From Paractinoplanes maris (GTDB lineage Bacteria; Actinomycetota; Actinomycetes; Mycobacteriales; Micromonosporaceae), in assembly GCF_023544465.1 (NCBI RefSeq), contig NZ_JALPVL010000019.1, positions 62,001-126,000 on the forward strand: DNA of 64,000 bases, given 5' to 3'. A program made the position numbers and the translations under genes. The number at the start of each line of letters is the position of its first letter. Position 1 is the stretch's first letter. Below the pieces are notes generated by a model. It was not told where the DNA came from, searched no databases, and worked only from the letters and a program-made list of their open reading frames with translations. Shown piece by piece: positions 1-6,815 of the stretch.

Positions 1-700
1 GCGGCGTGGTCTGCTCCTCGGACGGCTCGGGGTCGGGCTGGTTCTCGCCGCCGTTGCCCTGCTCACCATTGCCCTGCTCGCCGTTGCCCTGGCCCTGCTC
101 GCCGTTGCCCTGGCCCTGCTCGCCATTGCCCTGCTCGCCGGTGCCGGCGGACGGGTCGGCGCCGTTGCCCTGCTCGCCGTTGCCCTGCTCGCCGTTGCCC
201 TGCTCGCCGTTGCCCTGCTCGCCGTTGCCCTGGCCCTCTTCACCAGTGCCCTGGCCGTTGTCGCCCTGGCCCTCTTCGCCGGTGCCCGCGGACGGGTCGG
301 CGGCCGGCGGCGTGGAAGCGGCCTCGGTCGGCGGGGTGGTCTCGTCGTCCTTGGTGTCGCCGACGTTGTTCATCACCCAGTTGCGGCAGCGCGTGCGCAG
401 CGTCTGGGTCGACACCGTCTCGCCGGCGCCGTCGTCCGCGTGCTGAGTCACCTTGCCACCGTTGGTGGTGTAGGTGCCCTTGCGCGTCTCGGTGGACAGC
501 TTGGCCCGCGCGGGAGCCTGGATGTCGTCGCACGCCGACAGCGCCTTGCGTTGAGTCCGGTCGGTGCTCGCGTTGGAGACCTGGGTGACGGTCACGATGC
601 CGCCGAAGGCCACCAGCGTGGCAGCGACCGCGATGATGCGACGCTTGCCGGAGAACCAGTTGTTGCTCCTGGATACGCGCCGGTACTTGGACCTTCGCAT
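1..700 (-). CDS. GNGEQ-repeat secreted or membrane-anchored protein, 3' part outside window
   Basis: Only the first 233 codons are visible; the gene leaves the window on the left. The ATG at 700 is preceded by GAAAGGTG about ten bases upstream. A basic head (MRRSKYRRVSR) and the hydrophobic stretch IIAVAATLVAFGGIVTVTQV (about residues 25-44) form a signal or anchor segment. A globular part with two cysteines (SACDD, TRCRNW) follows. From about residue 125 the chain is low complexity: many GNGEQ pentads, encoded by a 15-bp DNA repeat, broken by DPSAGTGE blocks. Such Gly/Glu/Gln linkers usually join an exported domain to a membrane or wall anchor. The family is not recognised; it could be the N-terminus of a larger extracellular protein. 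It lies downstream of the ECF sigma cluster in the same orientation. Confidence 0.75.
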   Translation of the reverse strand, partial: MRRSKYRRVSRSNNWFSGKRRIIAVAATLVAFGGIVTVTQVSNASTDRTQRKALSACDDIQAPARAKLSTETRKGTYTTNGGKVTQHADDGAGETVSTQTLRTRCRNWVMNNVGDTKDDETTPPTEAASTPPAADPSAGTGEEGQGDNGQGTGEEGQGNGEQGNGEQGNGEQGNGEQGNGADPSAGTGEQGNGEQGQGNGEQGQGNGEQGNGEQGNGGENQPDPEPSEEQTTP

Positions 701-743
701 GGGGGTGACACCTTTCTCTGACGCGACGGGACGCGGCTGGGGG

Positions 744-1532
744 CTACCGCGACCGGAAGATGCGCATGGACGTGATGACGCCGGCCACGAGCGCGGCGGC
801 GAGAACGAGCAGGATCACGGTGGTGCTGACGCCCGGGATGCCGCCGTTGCTGCTGGCGGCCGCGAGCATCTGCCCGTCCACCGGAACCGGACCCTTGCCG
901 GCGTTTGCGGGGGCGGGAGCTGTGGGAAGCTGCGCGTAGTCGACGATGTTGCTCGACTCCAGCAGCGTCATGTGCGTCATGACGAACTGGTTCGTCTCCT
1001 GGGCCAGCTTGCGCACCGAGTCGTTGCGCGTGGTGGCCCGGATGGTGGCGATGGCCGGGAAGATCTTGCCGTGAGCGGCGCGGAGACGGTCGATGAAGAT
1101 CTGGTCGAAGGTCGTCGCGTTCGCGTCCCTCATCTCCTGCAGCCAGAACTGCTGATCGCTGTTCGGCTTGGCCGGCAGGTCGATGCCCAGCTTCTTGGCC
1201 GTCGAGCGGTCGAGGTTGTCGAGCGTGACGTGCTGCTCGGCGATCGACTTGCCGATCTTGACGATGCGCGGGTCGTTCGACTTCTCCTGGGCCATGTTGC
1301 CGGCCGGGATCTCCCAGAGACCGGCCAGCCGGACCTTGATGACGAAGTCCTTGTCCGCGTCACTGAGCGCGCCCACACCCTTGTTGGGCAGACCGTTCGA
1401 CGACGGCACCGGCACCGGGGCACCGGGAGCCGCGTGAGCGGGGGCGACGGGCGCGACGAGGAAAGTCAGGAACGCCGCGGAAATGCCCACCAACCAACGC
1501 GTCGATCGGCGCGTAGAGGAAGCGGTAAGCAT
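744..1532 (-). CDS. DUF4142-like secreted protein with C-terminal membrane anchor
   Basis: 262 residues. The ATG at 1532 has GGAGG nine bases upstream. Residues 1-34 are a signal peptide ending at AHA. The body (about 55-195) is helical and matches the DUF4142 (ferritin-like) pattern: LSDADKDFVIKVRLAGLWEI, then a stretch with SIAEQHVTLDNLDRSTAKKLG. A linker rich in Ala and Pro leads to a single C-terminal transmembrane helix (VSTTVILLVLAAALVAGVI) and a short basic tail, so the domain is probably displayed outside the membrane. The function of DUF4142 is unknown. It follows the secreted-repeat lipoprotein on the same strand and may belong to the same envelope-related regulon. Confidence 0.8.
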   Translation of the reverse strand: MLTASSTRRSTRWLVGISAAFLTFLVAPVAPAHAAPGAPVPVPSSNGLPNKGVGALSDADKDFVIKVRLAGLWEIPAGNMAQEKSNDPRIVKIGKSIAEQHVTLDNLDRSTAKKLGIDLPAKPNSDQQFWLQEMRDANATTFDQIFIDRLRAAHGKIFPAIATIRATTRNDSVRKLAQETNQFVMTHMTLLESSNIVDYAQLPTAPAPANAGKGPVPVDGQMLAAASSNGGIPGVSTTVILLVLAAALVAGVITSMRIFRSR

Positions 1533-1575
1533 TTGTTCTCAACCTCCGGATGGGGCGATTACGGGGACTGCGGGA

Positions 1576-2298
1576 TCAGTAGCTGTAGTCACTGCCGGTG
1601 CCGCCGGCGTCACCGGAATCGGCACCGGAATCGCCCGCGGAATCGTCGGCGGGCGGGGCGACCGGCTTGGACACCTTGGGCAGGCAGGTCAGGTTCTTGG
1701 CACCGTCGGGCTGAATCACGAACCAGGTGCCGTTGACGTTCTGGCCCTTCCAGTTACCGGGCTTCTTGTCACCGATGTAGGTGTAGAGCGGCCAGCCCTT
1801 GAGGGTCAGCTGCTTGCTGCCGTCGGCCCGGGTGACCGTGCCGACGAGCTTCGAGTCGACGCCCTTGAGGGTCGGCTTGCCGTCGTTGGTCAGCGAGGGC
1901 GGCCAGGTCTCGGCGCAGTCGCCGACGCAGTTCGACTTGGCCGGCTTGTTGCCGTCGTTGTCGAAGCGATAGAGGACGAAGCCCTCGTCGTTCGTCACGA
2001 CCTTGCCCATCCGGGCCACCTTGGTGCCGGTCAGCTTGGTGGTCGCCTCTTCCTCGCTGAGCTCGGGAGCGGCGTCCGCGGCGGCCGGCGGCGCCGTGGC
2101 GTCGGGGTCGGCCTCGGGAGCGCTCGTGGCAGCCGGGTCGGCGGTCGCGCCGGCCGTGGCCGCCACGTTGTCCGAAGCGGGCTCAGCGGCGTCGCCGTAG
2201 TCGGCACCGCCGTATCCCGCCGGGGCGCAGCCGGTCACTGCGAACGCCGCGGCGATTGCGGCGCCGACGACCATCAACTTTCGCTTCTCCGGTAGCAC
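1576..2298 (-). CDS. Secreted-repeat (PF03640-type) lipoprotein
   Basis: 240 residues. I chose the GTG at 2298 because GGAGGG lies seven bases upstream; the open frame runs much further but without lipoprotein character. The N-terminus (basic PEKRK, hydrophobic run, then lipobox VTGC) marks a lipoprotein. After an Ala/Pro/Asp-rich linker come two copies of the secreted-repeat pattern: GFVLYRFDNDGNKPAKSNC with CAETWPP, then WPLYTYIGDKKPGNWKGQ with GTWFVI. A short Asp/Gly/Ser tail ends in YSY. The domain's biochemical role is not established. It is separated from the upstream anti-sigma gene by a strong terminator, so it is probably expressed from its own promoter, perhaps by the adjacent ECF factor. 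Confidence 0.85.
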   Translation of the reverse strand: MLPEKRKLMVVGAAIAAAFAVTGCAPAGYGGADYGDAAEPASDNVAATAGATADPAATSAPEADPDATAPPAAADAAPELSEEEATTKLTGTKVARMGKVVTNDEGFVLYRFDNDGNKPAKSNCVGDCAETWPPSLTNDGKPTLKGVDSKLVGTVTRADGSKQLTLKGWPLYTYIGDKKPGNWKGQNVNGTWFVIQPDGAKNLTCLPKVSKPVAPPADDSAGDSGADSGDAGGTGSDYSY

Positions 2299-2427
2299 GT
2301 GCCCTCCAGGGTCTTTCTTCGTCGAGCGTTTCCGGGCTGTAGTACGCGGGCCGGGTCGTGGCGGTTGAAGAAAGTCCCGATCAATTTCCGAGTTTTGGGC
2401 CACCCCTACGGGAGCTGCTTCTCTAAG

Positions 2428-2463
2428 GAAAAAGAAAGGATCCCGGCCGATCGGCCGGGATCC
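2428..2463 (-). terminator. Intrinsic terminator after the anti-sigma gene
   Basis: A perfect palindrome at 2438-2463 (arm GGATCCCGGCCGA) is followed, in minus-strand sense, by a T-rich tract (TTTCTTTTTCC). It lies 20 bases beyond the anti-sigma stop codon and ends the sigma/anti-sigma transcript. Confidence 0.9.
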
Positions 2464-2482
2464 TTCTTGCGTACGGGAGCGG

Positions 2483-3268
2483 TTACGGAACGCGAACCAG
2501 CGTCTCGCCGGCGCCGTTCGCGGTGATCTCCTGGACCTGCACGTGGGCGATCTTGTCGCGCGGCGTGGCCGTGGTCGCCTGCAGCAGCAGCGGCTCACTG
2601 TTGGCGGCCGTGCCCCACCCCTTGTCGCCGACCTGCCACGAGACGAGTGGCTCGGTCGTACCGTCGGTGTGGACGGCGACCAGGCGGCACTCCTTGGGCC
2701 CGGAGATGTTGGAGATGGCGAACGAGATCTGGGTGCCGAACGTCTTCTTCTCGAACGCGACCGAGGCCGCGACACCGCTGCGCGGGTCGGTGCCGTCGAA
2801 GCGCTCACCGGTCAGGTCGGGACCACCGATGCCCGGGCCCCCGTCCGCCGTGTTGGGCAACGGGTCGAGCTGGCTGTCGTCGCGCTGGGCGACGTTGGTC
2901 GTCGCCGGGTCGCCCTGGTCGCCGAGCACCTGACCGCCGACGAAGAACGCGCCGATCGAGAGCATCGCGAAGACGACCACGGCGGCGGCCAGCGAGTAGA
3001 GCCGCCGGCTGTTGGCCCGGTGGCGCTCGCGAGAGGCCTCGCCGATCACCTTCTGCAGCATGAAGCCGTCGCGCCGGGTCTCCTCGGCCGCGATCACCCC
3101 GTTGGCGTCGACGTCGGCCAGCAGGTCGGCCACCTCGACGAAGGACTCGAGCTCGTAGGCACAGCGCGAGCACTCGATGAGGTGGTCCTCGAAGCGCGCG
3201 GCGTCCCGCTCGTCGAGCACGCCCAGGGCGTACGACGCGACGTCGAAGTGGTCCTCTTGGGTTGTCAT
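2483..3268 (-). CDS. Zinc-binding membrane anti-sigma factor (RskA-like)
   Basis: 261 residues, starting at the ATG that overlaps the sigma stop codon (ATGA), so translation is coupled and the pair is made in fixed ratio. Residues 1-45 carry the anti-sigma zinc motif HLIECSRC (HX3CX2C). A single transmembrane helix (LYSLAAAVVVFAMLSIGAFF) lies near residue 115. The outer part (about 135-261) resembles the RskA C-terminal domain, ending in a beta-rich stretch with KECRLVAVHTDG. It should hold the sigma factor at the membrane until an envelope signal releases it. Zinc-type anti-sigma factors may respond to redox or undergo regulated proteolysis; which applies here is not visible. Confidence 0.9.
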   Translation of the reverse strand: MTTQEDHFDVASYALGVLDERDAARFEDHLIECSRCAYELESFVEVADLLADVDANGVIAAEETRRDGFMLQKVIGEASRERHRANSRRLYSLAAAVVVFAMLSIGAFFVGGQVLGDQGDPATTNVAQRDDSQLDPLPNTADGGPGIGGPDLTGERFDGTDPRSGVAASVAFEKKTFGTQISFAISNISGPKECRLVAVHTDGTTEPLVSWQVGDKGWGTAANSEPLLLQATTATPRDKIAHVQVQEITANGAGETLVRVP

Positions 3269-3948
3269 TCGGTCACCCCCCGCTGCTGCAATGCGGTCCG
3301 CAACGCACGCAGAGCGTAATACACCCGTGACTTGGCGGTACCCAACGGAAGGTTGAGCTTCTCCGCCGCCTCCGGCACCGTGCGGCCCCGGAAGTACGTC
3401 TCGATCAGAATCTCGCGGTGCGACTGGCTGAGCTCGCGCAGCGCGTCGGAGACGGTCATCGACTGCAGGACGCGGTCGGTGTCGTCGGCCTGGCTGGGGA
3501 AGCTCTCCAGCTCGCGGTCGTAGGTCTCGGCCGGCCGCGCGCTGGCACTGCGGTGGTCGTCGATCGCGATGCGCCGCGCGACGGTCACCAGCCACGGGCG
3601 CAGCGACTGCTGCCCCTGAGCGCCGAGCCGGTGCGCGTTGCGCCAGGCCCGGAGCAGGGTCTCCTGCACGATGTCCTCGGCGCGCTGCCGGTCACCGCCG
3701 GTCAGGCGAAGCACGAACATCAGAAGTGGCCCGGCATGCTCCTCATAGAGCATCTTGACCAAAGTGTCCTCGTGAGTCGCGCCGCCCGGGGTCGCGGCCT
3801 CGTGCCGCGGCGCCTGCTTGGGAATCACCGAACCACCATCGCCCGCACTACGGCCTCCGTCGAGTGACTGCCACCGTCCACCGGAATGCTGCTGAGTCAT
3901 CAGGCGCACCCCGCCTGGCGCCAGCCGGAGATCGGCCACCGCATGCAT
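3265..3948 (-). CDS. ECF RNA polymerase sigma factor
   Basis: 227 residues. I chose the ATG at 3948 because GGTGGAGG lies five bases upstream; the ATG at 3900 (MTQQ) is a weaker alternative and the open frame extends to 4086. Region 2 is seen in YEEHAGPLLMFVLRL and GGDRQRAEDIVQETLLRAWR. Region 4 is seen in LRELSQSHREILIETYFRG and LPLGTAKSRVYYALRALR. No region 1.1 or 3 is present, as expected for an ECF factor. The C-terminus overlaps the zinc anti-sigma gene, the usual arrangement for SigK/SigL-like systems. The likely targets are the neighbouring exported proteins, but no target promoter was proven. Confidence 0.92.
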   Translation of the reverse strand: MHAVADLRLAPGGVRLMTQQHSGGRWQSLDGGRSAGDGGSVIPKQAPRHEAATPGGATHEDTLVKMLYEEHAGPLLMFVLRLTGGDRQRAEDIVQETLLRAWRNAHRLGAQGQQSLRPWLVTVARRIAIDDHRSASARPAETYDRELESFPSQADDTDRVLQSMTVSDALRELSQSHREILIETYFRGRTVPEAAEKLNLPLGTAKSRVYYALRALRTALQQRGVTE

Positions 3949-4392
3949 CGATACCTCCACCTGGAACTTTCCCCGTCGCCTGAGATACGGCTGGGGACAG
4001 CCCTCGGGATCAATGCGGGCGGGGAAATTTCCGGGAGCGGTCTCAAACGATCCTCCGGCGTCATGTTGGGGGGTCACGAGGCGCATCGGCCGAGCGATCT
4101 GAATTCATCGATCTGCACCGATATGACTGCCTGGGCAGCCGAATAATACTCAGCCCCACCGGCCCCATGAAATACGCAGTTGAGCAGGACTGACGCACTG
4201 GCAGTGCGGCATTACCGCTAAGTAGGCAAGCCGAAGCACAGCGTTCACGTCCCGGAATGTGGGAGCGCTCCCAATCGATCTGCGGCCCGCGTCTTGCCCG
4301 TTCGGGGGACGTCTGACGGCCAACCGGGTGTTTCGCGGGCCACCCGCCCTAAGAATCCCGATTCGGCGGATCTGCGTGATCTGGCGCGCGAG
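3949..4392. other. Gene-free stretch upstream of the sigma operon
   Basis: 444 bases between the methyltransferase stop and the sigma factor start, both on the minus strand. I see no credible gene. It contains the 14-bp operator at 4260-4273 and a second small palindrome at 4194-4208 (CGCACTG-G-CAGTGCG). The AT-richer part around 4130-4170 is the likeliest place for the sigma operon promoter. Confidence 0.6.
4260..4273. promoter_or_regulatory. CebR/CelR-type LacI-family operator
   Basis: TGGGAGCGCTCCCA is a perfect 14-bp palindrome. It is identical to the site bound by the cellulose-responsive LacI-family repressors CebR (Streptomyces) and CelR (Thermobifida). No sugar gene is adjacent; the next gene in the only plausible direction is the ECF sigma factor, about 310 bases away. 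Confidence 0.7.
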
Positions 4393-5199
4393 TCACTGCC
4401 TGGTCGCCACGGTGGCCAGCGTGGTGAACCGCATCGGGAAGCTGCCGCCGAGCCCGTCGACGGCCACGCCCATGGCGGCGACCAGGGCGGACAGCTCCTC
4501 GGCGGGCAGTGTGGTGAACAGACCCTGGGTGGGCAGCTGGTCGAGCCACTCGGCCCGGGTGCAGACCTGCTCCCACTCGAAGGCCCAGCGGTCGAAGCCG
4601 GCGAACGCCCCGGTCGCCCGCAGGCCCTCCTCGGCCCGGTCGAGGAAGGCGGCATAACCCTGCGCCGCCGAGACCGAGCCGCGATAGGCCTGGGTCATCG
4701 GGCTGTCCGGCATCAGCCGCTCGAAGACGTCGCCGAAGGCCCGGGCCGCCGGCGGCGAGGGCTGTCCCGCGTTCCAGAAGAGCGCCAGCCGACCGCCGGG
4801 CCGCACCACTGACGCCGCCTTGGCCGCGCCGGCCACCGGATCGACCCAGTGCCAGGTCTGCCCGGCCACCACCACGTCGAACGACCGGCCGGCCGGCTCC
4901 CACTCCTCGAAGGTCGCCACCTCGACGTCGAAGCCGTCCGCCCGGGCGAAGGCCGCCATCCGCGGGTCGGGCTCGACCCCCAGCACGTGGCAGCCTGCCA
5001 CCCGCAGCTGGCGGGCGACGATGCCGGTGCCGATGCCGACATCGAGAACGGCGGGGTGACCGGGCGCGAAGCGGGCGATGCGCCCGATCAGCTCATCGGG
5101 ATAGCGGGGGCGGGCACGGTCGTACCGGGCGGCGTCGACGCCGAACGACTCGGCCACCCGCCGATGCCGGAAGGCGTCCGAGGAAGCTGAAGTGGGCAT
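4393..5199 (-). CDS. Class I SAM-dependent methyltransferase
   Basis: 268 residues. The SAM-binding motif I is VLDVGIGTGIVARQL (about residues 51-65), with the acidic end of strand 2 in GVEPDPRMAAFA and motif III in VVRPGGRLALFW. FGVDAARYDRARPRYP near the N-terminus is typical of small-molecule methyltransferases of the UbiE/Tam type. The start codon lies inside the first of two operators shared with the divergent tetR gene, so this methyltransferase is very probably the regulator's main target. The substrate is unknown. Confidence 0.88.
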   Translation of the reverse strand: MPTSASSDAFRHRRVAESFGVDAARYDRARPRYPDELIGRIARFAPGHPAVLDVGIGTGIVARQLRVAGCHVLGVEPDPRMAAFARADGFDVEVATFEEWEPAGRSFDVVVAGQTWHWVDPVAGAAKAASVVRPGGRLALFWNAGQPSPPAARAFGDVFERLMPDSPMTQAYRGSVSAAQGYAAFLDRAEEGLRATGAFAGFDRWAFEWEQVCTRAEWLDQLPTQGLFTTLPAEELSALVAAMGVAVDGLGGSFPMRFTTLATVATRQ

Positions 5200-5227
5200 G
5201 CGCCCACTTTAATGGGCAAGCGCCCAC
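5192..5227. promoter_or_regulatory. Two tandem TetR operators in the divergent promoter region
   Basis: Two near-identical inverted repeats, TGGGCATGCGCCCA (5193-5206) and TGGGCAAGCGCCCA (5213-5226), are spaced exactly 20 bp centre to centre, two helical turns. The first covers the methyltransferase ATG; the second ends seven bases before the tetR ATG. One bound face could repress both genes. Confidence 0.75.
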
Positions 5228-5233
5228 CTGTCG

Positions 5234-5842
5234 ATGTGCGAGGCTGACGGGGTGCCGACCGGAGTGGCGCTGCGCGACGTACGCCAGCAACTGTTCGACG
5301 CCGCCGAGCGGGTCCTCCTGCGCGCCGGCCCCACCGCGCTGACCAGCCGCGCCGTGACCGCCGAGGCCGGCTGCGCCAAGGGCGTCCTGCACCGGCACTT
5401 CGCGGACTTCGACGACTTCCTGGCCGAGCTCGTGCGCCGGCGCATCGCCGCCCTCGAGGCCTGGGGCGCGACCATGCGGGAGACCGCCGGCTCGGGCCCG
5501 GTCGACGAGAACATCGCCGACGCCCTGGCCGGTGTCTTCGATCCCGTCGGCCTCGGCCTGATCAGCCTGATCATCGCGCGCGACGACGTGCGGGCCCGGC
5601 TGAGCCGGGACGGCCGCCCACCCGGGCTTCCCCTGCTGGCCGAGGCGACCGCCGTGCTCGCCGCCTACCTGACCGCCGAGCAGGCCGAGCACCGGGTGCC
5701 GGCCGGCGCCGACGTCCCGACCCTGGCGCTCACCCTGGTCGGCACGGCGCACCTGGTCTTCGCGGACCGCGAGCGCACGCCGCCCGGCCCGGCGGCCACC
5801 CGGGCACTGGTGGCGTCGCTCCTGAGGACGGCCGCTAGTTGA
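5234..5842 (+). CDS. TetR-family transcriptional regulator
   Basis: 202 residues from the ATG at 5234, which lacks a clear ribosome site and could be leaderless; a GTG at 5252 (VPTGVALRDV) with GAGG upstream is the alternative. The N-terminal helix-turn-helix covers about residues 15-62 (QQLFDAAERVLLRAGPTALT, then AGCAKGVLHRHFADFDDFLA). The C-terminal part is a ligand-binding helical bundle. It is divergent from a methyltransferase, with two palindromic operators between, so it probably represses both. The stop codon overlaps the convergent nurA-like gene by eight bases. Confidence 0.92.
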   Translation: MCEADGVPTGVALRDVRQQLFDAAERVLLRAGPTALTSRAVTAEAGCAKGVLHRHFADFDDFLAELVRRRIAALEAWGATMRETAGSGPVDENIADALAGVFDPVGLGLISLIIARDDVRARLSRDGRPPGLPLLAEATAVLAAYLTAEQAEHRVPAGADVPTLALTLVGTAHLVFADRERTPPGPAATRALVASLLRTAAS

Positions 5843-6815
5843 GGCGAGCCCGGGCGGTGGCCTGGGTCAGCGCCCGGTGCAGCACCCGCGAATCCCCCAG
5901 CAGTCCGCGCAACCGACGCTCGAGCCCGGCGATCGGCACCAGGTTCTGCGGGGCGCGCGGGTCCTTGTAGGCCGACGAGGCGAACCGCGGGAGCGTGGCC
6001 CCGGAGACCTCGGCCAGCTCGATCGCCTCGCCGGGGGTCAGGTCGGGTGAGCACTCGACCCGCACGATGCCCGACCAGGGCGCCCCGGACGCGCCGGGCA
6101 GGCGCAGATACCACGACCAGCCACCCCACACCGTGCCCAGGTGGAAGACCGGCGTGCGCTGGCTGGGCCGCAACGACGTCACCACCGCGGTCAGCGCGGC
6201 CGGGAGGTACTGCTTCTGCTGCGTCTTGACATACCCGATCGTGCGCGGCAGCTGCCGCCGGTTACGCAGCGGCCCGTCCACCACCAGCAGGTCGCGGCCG
6301 TCCGAACTGGCGTCGCGGGCGGTGGCCGAGATGTCGATCTCGAGCGCGGTCAGCGGGCCCTGCACCGCGGCCGGCAGCTTGCTCGCCTCGCCCGTGCCGT
6401 GAATGCGGTGCACCTCGTAGCGCACCGACCCGGCCTGCACATCGGCCGCTGTCGGGCTCGCGGTGAACAACCCCCGGCCGACCCGCGCGCCGACCAGCTC
6501 GGCCACGCCCCGGGCCAGGTCGCACCGGACCACCCCGGCCGCGTACGAGGCGGCGAGCCCCGCATAGGACGTGCCATCCTCCTCGGCCGTCCACAGTCCC
6601 GCGTCGTTGCGCCGGACGCCGTCGACCAGGAAGACCACGTCGGGGCAGCGCACCGACGAGGACACGTCGATCGGGGCCCACTCGGCCGCGGGCACCTCGA
6701 CGTCGGTGTCGACCTGGGCGCTGCTGGGCGAGGCCGGTCCGTCCCCGCCGTCGCCCCCACCCTCGAACGACGAGCCGTACGACGGGTCCCACGCGTCCAC
6801 GAACATGTTTGTCAA
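5835..6815 (-). CDS. nurA: NurA-like nuclease, last gene of the herA-sbcD-sbcC-nurA operon
   Basis: 326 residues. The family is read from motifs and context, not overall similarity. VVFLVDGVRR at about residues 60-69 resembles the metal-binding DGSR motif of NurA. LLVVDGPLRNRR at 176-187, followed by GYVKTQQKQYLP, resembles the second NurA block (DGPL, then a G-V-K segment). NurA is a metal-dependent 5' to 3' nuclease that works with the HerA ATPase in resecting DNA ends. The start codon overlaps the sbcC stop by four bases, and a HerA-like gene opens the same operon. Downstream of residue 200 I see GGWSWYLRLPG and a basic C-terminus but no further motif I can name. It could have diverged from the nuclease role. 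Confidence 0.65.
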   Translation of the reverse strand: MTNMFVDAWDPSYGSSFEGGGDGGDGPASPSSAQVDTDVEVPAAEWAPIDVSSSVRCPDVVFLVDGVRRNDAGLWTAEEDGTSYAGLAASYAAGVVRCDLARGVAELVGARVGRGLFTASPTAADVQAGSVRYEVHRIHGTGEASKLPAAVQGPLTALEIDISATARDASSDGRDLLVVDGPLRNRRQLPRTIGYVKTQQKQYLPAALTAVVTSLRPSQRTPVFHLGTVWGGWSWYLRLPGASGAPWSGIVRVECSPDLTPGEAIELAEVSGATLPRFASSAYKDPRAPQNLVPIAGLERRLRGLLGDSRVLHRALTQATARARLN

